A stretch of DNA of 64,000 nt from Allobosea sp. WAO. GTDB lineage: Bacteria; Pseudomonadota; Alphaproteobacteria; Rhizobiales; Beijerinckiaceae. Under the pieces are notes generated by a model. It worked only from the letters and a program-made list of their open reading frames with translations. It had not been told where the DNA came from and did no database searches. The position numbers were made by a program, and so were the translations under genes. Where the stretch lies: contig NZ_JXTJ01000004.1 in the NCBI RefSeq assembly GCF_001509835.1, forward strand, positions 310,001 to 374,000. Direction: 5' to 3'. Shown here one piece after another: positions 18,440 to 26,831 of this stretch. Position 1 is the first letter of the stretch, and the number at the start of each line of letters is the position of its first letter.

Positions 18440-19942
18440 CTACTCCTTTCGCCCGGGTAGGCGCGAGACCAGGCTCAGGCCGATATCCATTCCTTCGAGC
18501 TGGAAATGCGGCCTGAGATAGAACTTGGCCGAATAATATCCGGGGTTCTCCTCGTCTTCGAAGACGTCGATGCGCGCATCGGAAAGCGGACGACGCGCCT
18601 TCGTCTCCTCGCTGGAATTGACCGGATCGCCGTCGATATAGTCGGTGATCCATTCCTGCAGCCAGCGACGCAGGGGTTCGCGCTCCTTGTAGGAGCCGAC
18701 CTTGTCGCGCACCATGCATTTGAGGTAGTGCGCGAAACGCGAAACGGCGAACATGTAGGGTAGCCGCGACGACAGGTTGTCCGACGCGGTCGCCGCGACG
18801 CCGTCGGGACCGAAGAAGGCTTTCGGCTTGTAGAGCGACTGCGCCCCGATGAACGCCGCCTTGTCGGTGTTCTTGCGGTGGATCAGCGGGATCAATCCGG
18901 ACTTCGCCAGCTCCGCTTCGCGGCGATCGCTGATCGCGATCTCGGTCGGGCATTTCAGGTCGACGCCGCCATCATCGGTCGGGAAGGTGTGGGTCGGCAG
19001 GTTGACGACCTCGCCGCCCGACTGCACGCCGCGAATGCGGGTGCACCAGCCATATTCCTTGTAGGCGCGGTTGATGTTGACCGCCATCGCATAGGCCGCG
19101 TTCATCCAGGCGTACTTCTCGCCCCGGTGCCCGTCGGTATCCTCCTCGAAAGCGAACTCCTCGACCGGCTCGGATTTCGCGCCATAGGGCACGCGCGACA
19201 GGACGCGCGGCAGGCACAGGCCCATGTAGCGCGAGTCCGCGGCGTCGCGGAGCGACTTCCAGGCCGCATAGTCCGGCGTGTCGAAGACCTTGCCGAGATC
19301 GCGCGGGTTGGAGAGCTCCGTCCAGGCATCCATGCCCATCAGCACCGGGTCGGCACCGGCGAAGAACGGAGCATGGGCCGAGGCCGCAACCTTCGACAGA
19401 TCGCGCAGCAGCTGCACGTCGGTGGCGAGATGGCTGAAATGGTAGTCACCGATCAGGCAGCCGAAAGGCTGGCCGCCGAGCTGACCGAACTCCTGCTCAT
19501 AGACCTGCTTGAAGAGCGGGCTCTGGTCCCAGCGCGCGCCGGGATAGGTCTTGAGATTGCGGTAGAGCTCGTTCTTGCCGACATTCATCACCTTGATCTT
19601 CAGCTGCGAGTCGGTCTCGGAGTTGAAGACAAGGTAGTTGAGACCACGCCAGGCGCTCTCGATCTTCTGGTATTCGGGCGCGTGCAGCACCTCGTTGATC
19701 TGCTCGGTCAGCTTCGCGTCGAGCCGCGCGATCATTTCCTCGATCGTGTCGAGCACGTCGTTCTTGATCAGCGTGGAATCTGCGAGCGCCTGGTTGACCA
19801 GCGTCGCGACCGCATTCTCGACTTCGGTCGCGGCCCGCTCGGTCTTCGGCTTGAAACTCTGCTTGAGAACGTTCGCGAACTCGTCCGCGTCGCGCGTCTC
19901 GGTGGCCGCTGCGCCGGGCTGTTGGATCTGTGCTTCCGCCAT
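18440..19942 (-). CDS. tssC: T6SS sheath large subunit TssC (VipB)
   Basis: Forms the contractile sheath with TssB. The sequence has conserved blocks VLHAPEYQKIESAWRGL, FGCLIGDYHFSH, APFFAGADPVLMG and SRFAHYLKCMVRDKVG. It is 500 residues, the normal size. The start ATG is 11 bases after the tssB stop, so the two sheath genes are expressed together. No odd features were seen. Confidence 0.97.
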   Translation of the reverse strand: MAEAQIQQPGAAATETRDADEFANVLKQSFKPKTERAATEVENAVATLVNQALADSTLIKNDVLDTIEEMIARLDAKLTEQINEVLHAPEYQKIESAWRGLNYLVFNSETDSQLKIKVMNVGKNELYRNLKTYPGARWDQSPLFKQVYEQEFGQLGGQPFGCLIGDYHFSHLATDVQLLRDLSKVAASAHAPFFAGADPVLMGMDAWTELSNPRDLGKVFDTPDYAAWKSLRDAADSRYMGLCLPRVLSRVPYGAKSEPVEEFAFEEDTDGHRGEKYAWMNAAYAMAVNINRAYKEYGWCTRIRGVQSGGEVVNLPTHTFPTDDGGVDLKCPTEIAISDRREAELAKSGLIPLIHRKNTDKAAFIGAQSLYKPKAFFGPDGVAATASDNLSSRLPYMFAVSRFAHYLKCMVRDKVGSYKEREPLRRWLQEWITDYIDGDPVNSSEETKARRPLSDARIDVFEDEENPGYYSAKFYLRPHFQLEGMDIGLSLVSRLPGRKE

Positions 19943-19953
19943 GACCGCCTCGC

Positions 19954-20490
19954 TTACCCGTTGCCGTCTTGCTTGTTGCCGTCAGCCGATTTCTCGCCGA
20001 GCCTGTCTTTCAGCGCCGCCATCAGTTGCGGATCGGCGAGCAGCGCCTTGATCTGGTCGCTCGCAGCCATCTTGCCGTCCATGTAGCGCAACAGGTTGGC
20101 GAGCTGCTCGCGCGCCTCCAGCAGTTTCGCCGTGGCTGGAATCTGGCGGGCGATCGCCGCGGGGTTGAAGTCATCGAACTTCGAGAACTTCAGCGCGACC
20201 GAGAGCTTCTCGTTGCCGTCGCCTCCGAGCTTGTTCGGCACGTTGAAGGCGATGCCGGGTTCGATCGCCGCCATGCGCTGATCGAAATTATCCATGTCGA
20301 TGTCGAGGAACTTGCGCTCGGAGATGTCGGGTTTCTCGACGGCCGACGCATTGCCGGAAAGGTCGGCGAGGACGCCCATCACAAAGGGCAGTTCGATCTT
20401 CTGCTCGGCGTTGTAGGGATCTTCATAGGTGATGTGGACGCGTGGCGGCCTGTTGCGGCGAATGAACTTCTGCCCGGAATCCCCAGCCAT
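19954..20490 (-). CDS. tssB: T6SS sheath small subunit TssB (VipA)
   Basis: Partner of TssC in the contractile sheath. The start MAGDSGQKFIRRNRPPRVHI leads into ITYEDPYNAEQKIELPFVMG and GVLADLSGNA, the family signature. The C-terminal helix contains EAREQLANLLRYMDGK, typical of VipA. The chosen ATG (20490), rather than the upstream frame start at 20550, gives 178 residues, with AGGGGC upstream. It is preceded by a 237-base gap from tssA that holds a perfect palindrome and a possible promoter. Confidence 0.95.
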   Translation of the reverse strand: MAGDSGQKFIRRNRPPRVHITYEDPYNAEQKIELPFVMGVLADLSGNASAVEKPDISERKFLDIDMDNFDQRMAAIEPGIAFNVPNKLGGDGNEKLSVALKFSKFDDFNPAAIARQIPATAKLLEAREQLANLLRYMDGKMAASDQIKALLADPQLMAALKDRLGEKSADGNKQDGNG

Positions 20491-20636
20491 CTCAGTGCCC
20501 CTTCGTTCAGAGGCATCACGCAAAGGTAGCGTGACACCACGCCAAGTCACCTAGCTCGCTATACCATACACATTTGCCGTCAGCTTGACAGTTCCCGTCG
20601 AACTGCTCGCCTCGTATCGGCTGGTCATGCAGTCCG

Positions 20637-20660
20637 GTCGCGAATTCGTGAATTCGCGAC
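20637..20660. promoter_or_regulatory. Perfect palindrome in the tssA-tssB gap
   Basis: A perfect 24-bp inverted repeat (11-base arms GTCGCGAATTC and GAATTCGCGAC around GT). It lies about 150 bases before the tssB ATG and 70 bases after the tssA stop. It could be a regulator binding site or an mRNA hairpin. On the minus strand, CTGTCA followed 17 bases later by TATGGT lies between the palindrome and tssB, a possible internal promoter for tssB-tssC-hcp. Confidence 0.55.
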
Positions 20661-20727
20661 GGCCGAAAGGCAGCACGACAACATTCGCGGGGCGAACACC
20701 TGCCCGGTCGGACAGGCATCCGGGTGC

Positions 20728-22224
20728 TTACTCGTCGCTGCTCCGACGTATGCCTACTTCTGGAAGGATATCGCTGAGCAGCGATATAAAATCCTGCTGC
20801 GCCATGGCGCAGGCCTTATCCATCAGGAGCGGTACAGGGTTCGAAGGCTCGACCTGACGGTAGAACGCCGCGACGGCCTTCATCCGGCCCACCGCCTCCG
20901 CTCGGGTCGCCACACTGGCCATCGAAGATTTCGCGGCAGGCTCTGCTTCGATGAATGTCTCCTGCTCTGCAGCAGGCTCGGCTTCGCCATCTCCGCCCTC
21001 GCCTTCCCCTTGCTCGGTCTCGCGTCCTTCTTCGGCTGCCCCCTCCTCCCTGGGCGCCTCGTCCCAGGAGCCCGCAGTCTCCTCATCTTGTCCGGAATCG
21101 TATTCGCCGCTGCCGGAACCGCAATCGTCGCCATAGCCCTCCGACGCATTGAGGCGTTCGAGCGGCAGCTGGAAGCGCGGCTCGGTGCCGATTTCGAGGA
21201 TCGCCTTGTCGACATGCTCCGGGAACATGATCTGGATCACCTCGATCAGCGACTTGCCGATCAGGCGCTGCGCCTGCCCGATCAGCAGCACCGCCGGGCT
21301 GGAAGGCTCGGCCCGGCGGAAATAGGCCAGGCAGCCGGCGAGTGCTGCGCGCGCCTCCTGCACCGAGGTGCAAGAGCCCGGCGGCAAGGGGACGGAAGGC
21401 ACCGTAGCCGCGGCCGGAACTCCGGAATCCCCGGCGGGCTCGGAAGCTTCGGCCAGAGCTCTCCGCCCGACGAACGGCTCCAGGAAGTCGACGATCTGGC
21501 CGATAAGCGCCGAGAGCCGTGGAAAGCTCAGCGCCTGGACGCCACCCGCTCGCTCGATCCAGGTCGTGCGGATCCGGCCAAGCGCCTCGTGGATCGCTAC
21601 GACGTGTCCGAACGCCGTATTCAGCTCCGCAGCGTCGTGCTTCGCGAGCTCCTTGAGCGTGGCCTCGATCGCACCGGCTTCCGGATGCTCCTCCCCCTCG
21701 TTGGGCTGGACGGCGCCGATGGCGACGAGCTGGCTGCGGAAAGCCAGAGCCCCGATCCGCTTGCTGTTCAGGAGCGGCGCATGCTGAAGCGGCAGCACCA
21801 CCGTGGCGAGATCGTCGAGGCTCTGCAGCGCGACCTCGCGCAGGACGAGGCTGCCTCCATCGGGGCGGGGGTGCACCTCGTTCCAATATTGCGAGAGATG
21901 GGCGGCGACCAGGTCTAGGCAGGCGGAAAAGCCGGGGATGTCGCGGTTGAGCAGGCAGAGCTTGCCGGCCAGCACCAGCACGCGGATATCGCGGCTGAGT
22001 TTGAGGAGCTTGGTGACATCGCCGAAGGCGGCGGGGAAATCGATCGTCGACCGGTCGAAAGCGACCAGCCCGCCCTCCGTCTTGGATGTGAAATAGGACG
22101 TCGGCAGCATCACTTCGAGATGCGCGATGATGTTGGTGAGGTCCGCGTCTTCCTCGGGATCCGGTCCGCACGGACCACCCACCGAAACCGGGCCGGCGAG
22201 GTCAGCGAAGTTCAGCGCCGCCAT
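20728..22224 (-). CDS. tssA: T6SS cap/baseplate organiser TssA (ImpA-type)
   Basis: TssA primes sheath and tube assembly at the baseplate and distal end. The N-terminus has the ImpA domain: DLAGPVSVGGPCGPDPEEDAD followed by LLKLSRDIRVLVLAGKLCLL and LDLVAAHLSQYWNEVHP. A low-complexity Glu/Ala/Gly stretch lies around residues 365-435 (EEGAAEEGRETEQGEGEGG). The C-terminal helix FYRQVEPSNPVPLLMDKAC is the conserved end seen in TssA proteins. It is 498 residues, longer than many because of the acidic linker. The start is ATG at 22224, 52 bases after the OmpA-like gene. Confidence 0.9.
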   Translation of the reverse strand: MAALNFADLAGPVSVGGPCGPDPEEDADLTNIIAHLEVMLPTSYFTSKTEGGLVAFDRSTIDFPAAFGDVTKLLKLSRDIRVLVLAGKLCLLNRDIPGFSACLDLVAAHLSQYWNEVHPRPDGGSLVLREVALQSLDDLATVVLPLQHAPLLNSKRIGALAFRSQLVAIGAVQPNEGEEHPEAGAIEATLKELAKHDAAELNTAFGHVVAIHEALGRIRTTWIERAGGVQALSFPRLSALIGQIVDFLEPFVGRRALAEASEPAGDSGVPAAATVPSVPLPPGSCTSVQEARAALAGCLAYFRRAEPSSPAVLLIGQAQRLIGKSLIEVIQIMFPEHVDKAILEIGTEPRFQLPLERLNASEGYGDDCGSGSGEYDSGQDEETAGSWDEAPREEGAAEEGRETEQGEGEGGDGEAEPAAEQETFIEAEPAAKSSMASVATRAEAVGRMKAVAAFYRQVEPSNPVPLLMDKACAMAQQDFISLLSDILPEVGIRRSSDE

Positions 22225-22276
22225 AGGCCCTCTCGGTGGTTAAGGGGCGCCAAGCAGCGGCCGGCAAGAGCCACGC

Positions 22277-22822
22277 TCACTCCACCTTGATCCTGGTCTC
22301 AACTCGACGATTATCGCCCGAGAACGGGTCGGCGACGATCGGCTTGCTCTGGCCATAACCGCGCGGCACCAGCTTGGCGGCGTCGACGCCGCGCTCGCTG
22401 AGGTAGCCGACCACGGCCTTCGCACGCCGTTCGGACAGGTTCAGATTATAGTCGGCCGAGCCATGGGCGTCGGTATGCCCTTCGACCAGAAAACTGTTCG
22501 TCGCCAGCTGTGGGTCCTTCAGCGCCTTGGCGAACTCGTCGAGATTGCTCTTTGCATCGGGCTCGAGCGCGTCGGAATTATACTTGAACCTGACGACGAG
22601 ATCGAAGGCTGCCGCCGGCTTCACGCCATGTCCAGCCTTGTTGCATTCCGCTTCCGTGCCGATGCAGAGTCCGCGCGAAACGCCGAGATCGGACTTCCCG
22701 CCTCCGAAGTGCTTGATGATGTCATCCGCCTTGTAGCTCTGTGACAGTGCGGGCAAGGATAAAAACGTCCACACAACCGCAGCGAAAGCGGCGCCGACGC
22801 TCGCAATGGCCTGCTTGCGCAC
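22277..22822 (-). CDS. Secreted OmpA-family peptidoglycan-binding protein, first gene of the tss operon
   Basis: A 181-residue protein with a signal peptide (residues 1 to about 28, ending LSLPALSQS) and a C-terminal OmpA domain. It has the peptidoglycan-binding pattern FLVEGHTDAHGSADYNL and LSERRAKAVVGYLSERGV. The two Cys residues (GLCIGTEAEC) could pair. The GTG at 22822 is chosen because GGGAGGAAG lies a few bases before it; the longer frame upstream overlaps the divergent promoter region. It heads the minus-strand tss operon. As no tssJ is present, it might help anchor the system in the envelope, but this is inference. OmpA-like TssL and another OmpA protein (41623-42864) lie in the same window. 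Confidence 0.8.
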   Translation of the reverse strand: MRKQAIASVGAAFAAVVWTFLSLPALSQSYKADDIIKHFGGGKSDLGVSRGLCIGTEAECNKAGHGVKPAAAFDLVVRFKYNSDALEPDAKSNLDEFAKALKDPQLATNSFLVEGHTDAHGSADYNLNLSERRAKAVVGYLSERGVDAAKLVPRGYGQSKPIVADPFSGDNRRVETRIKVE

Positions 22823-22938
22823 CGTCTTCCTCCCGTTTAACTTCAGGAACGGCGGTTGAAGACTGAATACGGAGATTATGACTCGCAGCACCCGCTGCGT
22901 CAATGTCGTGTCCGAGCACAAGCGACGAGGTTTCGTTG
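22823..22938. promoter_or_regulatory. Divergent intergenic region of the two tss operons
   Basis: The 116 bases between the OmpA-like gene (minus) and vgrG (plus) should hold promoters for both T6SS operons. I see no good -35/-10 pair and no RpoN-type GG-N10-GC box that I would trust. Confidence 0.5.
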
Positions 22939-24801
22939 ATGCCCGCCGAACTTCGACAGTCAAAAAGACTTGCCTCCTTCACGACTCCTCTGGAGGCAGA
23001 CTTCTTTTCACTTATCAAGTTCGAAGCGCGCGAAGCTCTTAGCGAATTGTTCGTCTATCAGGTCGAAGCGACGAGCATGACTGCCAATGCCGACCTGCAA
23101 AGCATCATCGGCGAAAAATGCTCCGTCAAGATGACTTTGAAGAACGGGCAGGAGCGCGTCTTCAATGGCGTTCTGGTCGATGCGCAATGGCTCGGCCGCG
23201 AGAATGACATCGACAGCTATCGTTTCATCCTGCGCCCCTGGCTCTGGCTGCTCTCGCAACGCTCCGATTGCCGCATCTTCAAGGACAAGACGCCGATCGA
23301 GATCGTCAAGACGATCTTCGGCAAGGAAGGCAAGGCAAGCTTCGACGACCGGGTCAGCGACAAGCCGACCGCCATCGACTACTGCGTGCAGTACCGCGAG
23401 ACCGATCTCGACTTCGTGCTTAGGCTCCTCGAGAAGTACGGCATCTATTACTATTTCAAGCATACGGACAACGATCACCAGCTCGTCCTGTCCGATGCCC
23501 GCTCCTCGCATGATCCCGTCATGGCCGCCGCCGAGCCGACCTTCGCCGGCGCCGGCACGGACTATCCCTTCATGCCGAAAGACGGCCGGCAGCGCCGTCA
23601 GATCGAGCACATCACGCAATGGTCTACGCTTCGACGCCTGCGCACCGGCAAGATCGAGCTCAAGGACTACGATTTCGAGAAGTCGACCGCCGACCTGACC
23701 GCCAAGGCCGAGGAAGGCTTTGCGCGCAGCAAGGCCTATGAAAGCTATGACTATCCGGGCGCCTATCTCGACCGCGGCAAGGGTGAGCGCTTCGCCAAGG
23801 TGCTGGCACAGGCCGAGCAGGCGCAGGACGACCGCCGTCAGGCCATGGGCGAGGCGCCCAGCCTGCATCCGGGCTCACTGATGAAACTCGGCGTCCACCC
23901 GGTCGGCTCCGAGAACGCCGAGTATCTGGTGGTGCGCGCCACGCACAGTTTCGGCGTCCAGAGCTATCGCTCCTCGAAGCGCGCCGACGATGCGATCTAT
24001 CAGGGATCCTACGAGTTCCAGAAGGTCGACAAGCGCTTCCGCGCGCCCCTCGTCACGCCCTGGCCGGTGATCGTTGGGCCGGACACCGCCAAGGTCGTCG
24101 GCGAGAAGAACAAGGGCGAGGAAGGCGATATCGACGTCGACAAGTTCGGCCGTGTCTGGCTGCGCTTCCACTGGGACCGCGAAAAGGATTCGACCTCCTG
24201 TCGCGTCCGCGTCGGCCAGGTCTGGTCCGGCAAGAACTGGGGCGGGCAGGTCATCCCGCGCATCGGCCAGGAGGTCATCGTCGAGTTCATCGAGGGCGAC
24301 CCCGATCGCCCGCTCGTCACCGGCACGGTCGTCAACGACGAGCATATGCCTCCCTATGCCCTGCCGGGCAGCAGGACCCAGTCAGGCCTCAAATCGGAAT
24401 CGACCGACGGCGGCGGCAAGAGGGGCAAGTTCAACGAGATCAAGTTCGAGGACCTCGCGGGCAACGAGGTCTTCAGCATGCAGGCCGAGAAGGACCACAA
24501 GACCGTAGTCTTCAACACCGAGACCCGCGATGTCGGCGAGAAGTTCGAGGGCGGGCCGACCGATTTCACCCGCACCACCCAGATCATCGGCGGCAGCGAC
24601 AAGCTGCACGTCAAGGATGGCAAGCGCTATGTCGAGGCGGCCCTGGAGATCAAACTGGTCTGCGGCCAGAGCACCATCACCATGACGCCGACCGAGATCA
24701 CGATCTCGTCGCCGACCATCAAGGTCACCAGCACCCTCAAGACCGAGGTTCACGCCGACGCGACCACGATCATCACCGGCGGCATCGTCAAGATCAACTG
24801 A
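22939..24801 (+). CDS. vgrG: T6SS spike protein VgrG (TssI)
   Basis: Trimeric needle tip that sits on the Hcp tube and carries effectors. The 620-residue sequence has the gp27-like part (YQVEATSMTANADLQSIIG, CVQYRETDLDFVLRLLEKYG). The gp5-like OB fold follows, with FGRVWLRFHWDREKDS and GQVWSGKNWGGQVIPRIGQE. The C-terminal beta-helix has TMTPTEITISSPTIKVTS and ends at GGIVKIN. There is no extra C-terminal toxin domain. The start ATG at 22939 lies just after a GACGAGG site; an upstream frame start at 22903 is possible. DUF6931-like and fha genes follow. Confidence 0.96.
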   Translation: MPAELRQSKRLASFTTPLEADFFSLIKFEAREALSELFVYQVEATSMTANADLQSIIGEKCSVKMTLKNGQERVFNGVLVDAQWLGRENDIDSYRFILRPWLWLLSQRSDCRIFKDKTPIEIVKTIFGKEGKASFDDRVSDKPTAIDYCVQYRETDLDFVLRLLEKYGIYYYFKHTDNDHQLVLSDARSSHDPVMAAAEPTFAGAGTDYPFMPKDGRQRRQIEHITQWSTLRRLRTGKIELKDYDFEKSTADLTAKAEEGFARSKAYESYDYPGAYLDRGKGERFAKVLAQAEQAQDDRRQAMGEAPSLHPGSLMKLGVHPVGSENAEYLVVRATHSFGVQSYRSSKRADDAIYQGSYEFQKVDKRFRAPLVTPWPVIVGPDTAKVVGEKNKGEEGDIDVDKFGRVWLRFHWDREKDSTSCRVRVGQVWSGKNWGGQVIPRIGQEVIVEFIEGDPDRPLVTGTVVNDEHMPPYALPGSRTQSGLKSESTDGGGKRGKFNEIKFEDLAGNEVFSMQAEKDHKTVVFNTETRDVGEKFEGGPTDFTRTTQIIGGSDKLHVKDGKRYVEAALEIKLVCGQSTITMTPTEITISSPTIKVTSTLKTEVHADATTIITGGIVKIN

Positions 24802-24823
24802 GCAAGGTTCAACCAGGCACGAG

Positions 24824-25381
24824 ATGTCCCGCCTCCGCTTCAGTTCGGCCCGCGAGGTCTTCGAGAGCTTCCCGGCGCTGCGTCAGCTCGTAGGCACCGC
24901 GCCCACCACCGAGCCGCCGCTGACCTTTCTCGCCCGCCTCGCCGCCGGCGCGGAGCCCCAGCAGGCTATCGGCTTCTGCGCCTTCCTGCTGCCGCGGCGC
25001 GAGGCCGTCTGGTGGGCCCTGCAGAGCGTCCAGCGGCTGCGGCCGCCCGGGGCGCCCGCCGACCCCGGGCTGCAGGCGGCCGAGGCCTGGGTTCGCGATC
25101 CCAGCGATGCCTTACGCCGCGCTGCCCTCGACATCGCCGAAGCTGGCGACAGCGCCGAGCCCGGTACCTGGGTCGCCTGGGCGGCGGGCTATTCCGGCGG
25201 CAGCATGCTGGCGAGCCATCCGGTCCCCTGCCCGCCCGACCTCACGGCCAAGACGGCGCGCATCGCGGTGTTAACCGCACTCGGCCGCGTTCCGGCCCGC
25301 GAGCGTGATGCCGCATTGCGGAATTGCGTCGAAGCATGCTTTCGTTTGGTCGATGACGAAGGCGGCGGAACGCGGACGTAG
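24824..25381 (+). CDS. DUF6931-like protein following vgrG
   Basis: A 185-residue protein with no signal peptide or membrane helix, rich in Ala and Arg, and with a helical look. The conserved-looking parts are FLARLAAGAEPQQAIGFCAF, LLPRREAVWWALQSV and RDAALRNCVEACFRLVDD. I recall a DUF6931 family with this appearance next to T6SS genes, but the match is from memory. It starts 22 bases after vgrG and is followed by fha, so it is probably co-transcribed. A role as adaptor for effector loading, as seen for other small proteins after vgrG, is a guess. Confidence 0.6.
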   Translation: MSRLRFSSAREVFESFPALRQLVGTAPTTEPPLTFLARLAAGAEPQQAIGFCAFLLPRREAVWWALQSVQRLRPPGAPADPGLQAAEAWVRDPSDALRRAALDIAEAGDSAEPGTWVAWAAGYSGGSMLASHPVPCPPDLTAKTARIAVLTALGRVPARERDAALRNCVEACFRLVDDEGGGTRT

Positions 25382-25444
25382 AGCTGGCGTGGCGATGCCG
25401 CCGGAGCGGCGGAAGCCTTGTGGCAGCGATACGGGCATTTCCAG

Positions 25445-26818
25445 ATGGCGCTGACGCTGACGATCGAGAACGAGACCTCGCTGCCCGATGGCGGCCCGCT
25501 CAGCGTGACCTTGAGCGGCGGCCGCGGCCTCGACATCGGCCGCGACCAGCATCTCGACTGGGCGCTGCCTGACCCGACGCGCGCCATTTCCGGCCGGCAT
25601 TGCGAAATCCGCTATCGCGACAACGCCTATTGGCTGCGCGACATCTCGACCAACGGAACCTTCGTCAACGGCGGGACCCACAGGGTGCAATCGCCCTATC
25701 GGCTGCAGCATGGCGACAGGCTCGAGATCGGCCACTACATCATCGCGGTGACCATCGACGAGGCGGACCGCCAGGCCGCGGCGATGGCCGAACGCCCGCC
25801 CGCCCCGCCACCACCAGGGCAGTCCCTCTGGGACGGGAATGGCGACGAGGCTCCGCCGATCGCGCGCCGGGACCTGATGCCGCTGCAGAAATACAAGCCG
25901 GTCCATGCCGGTTTCATCGACTGGGCGACCGACATCCCCAATCCCGCCGACACGGGCCAACCCGCCTTCACGCCCTATGCACCATCACATGCGCCTGCGC
26001 CGCCACGGCAAGATGACCTCGCCTGGGCTCCCTATCAGCCGCCGGCGGCTCCGGAACCCGAACCGATCGCGCCGATCCCGACACCACGCCGACCGGTGAG
26101 CCAGCCGTCGGCAGGCGATCCCTGGGGCGAGCCGACGACCGCCGCCCAGCAGCCATCCGGATTCGGTGCGCCGCTCCATCAACAGCCCCCGCCGCCCTCG
26201 CCGACTCCTCAGCCCGTTCCGGCAGGCGCACCTGCCATCTCGCCGGCCGAGTTCATCGCCCGCTTCGCGCGCGGCGCCGGCCTGCCCGTCGAAGAACTAG
26301 CCTGGCAGGACCCCGGCGCCTTTGCCGAGCAGACCGGCATGCTGATGCGGCTGATCGCGGTCGAGCTGAAGCAGTTGCTGGCGGCGCGCGCCGAGAGCAA
26401 GCGCATCGCCCGCAGCGCCAACCAGACGATGATCCAGGCGCAGGACAACAACCCGCTGAAATTCTCGCCGACGATCGAGGACGCACTGAAACTCATCTTC
26501 GGCCGGCCGACCAGCGGCTACCTCAACGCCCAGAAGGCGTTCGAGGAGAGCTTCAAGGATCTGAAGATCCACCAGATCAAGACTTACTCGGCCATGCAGC
26601 ACGCACTGCGCATGCTGGTCGAGGATCTCGATCCCCAGGCCGTCTCGGAAAGCGTCAATACCGAGCGCGGCCTCGAAGGCCTGCTCTCCTCACGCAAGAG
26701 CAAGCTCTGGGACGCCTATGTCGCGCGCTGGGAGGCCAAGACCGCCCCCTATGAGGACGGGCTGGTCGACGCCTTCATGCTCTATTTCGCCGAGTGCTAC
26801 GACCGTGGAGGCCGCTGA
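25445..26818 (+). CDS. tagH: FHA-domain T6SS protein TagH (Fha)
   Basis: Phosphothreonine-reading scaffold of the T6SS threonine-phosphorylation pathway. The N-terminal FHA domain (about residues 15-100) shows GRDQHLDWALPD, SGRHCEIRY and STNGTFVNGG. A long Pro/Ala-rich linker covers about residues 110-260. The C-terminal TagH domain (from about 270) has FARGAGLPVEELAW and ends with EAKTAPYEDGLVDAFMLYF. The ATG at 25445 is chosen because the protein then begins MALTLTIENET, as in relatives; the open frame begins 9 codons earlier. PpkA and PppA encoded downstream are the expected kinase and phosphatase. It is 457 residues. Confidence 0.9.
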   Translation: MALTLTIENETSLPDGGPLSVTLSGGRGLDIGRDQHLDWALPDPTRAISGRHCEIRYRDNAYWLRDISTNGTFVNGGTHRVQSPYRLQHGDRLEIGHYIIAVTIDEADRQAAAMAERPPAPPPPGQSLWDGNGDEAPPIARRDLMPLQKYKPVHAGFIDWATDIPNPADTGQPAFTPYAPSHAPAPPRQDDLAWAPYQPPAAPEPEPIAPIPTPRRPVSQPSAGDPWGEPTTAAQQPSGFGAPLHQQPPPPSPTPQPVPAGAPAISPAEFIARFARGAGLPVEELAWQDPGAFAEQTGMLMRLIAVELKQLLAARAESKRIARSANQTMIQAQDNNPLKFSPTIEDALKLIFGRPTSGYLNAQKAFEESFKDLKIHQIKTYSAMQHALRMLVEDLDPQAVSESVNTERGLEGLLSSRKSKLWDAYVARWEAKTAPYEDGLVDAFMLYFAECYDRGGR

Positions 26819-26831
26819 GCCCCCGCCGCGC

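Noticed and set aside
24700-24801. Toxin domain at the end of VgrG
   Set aside because: The C-terminus ends in the beta-helix repeat at GGIVKIN with no additional domain.
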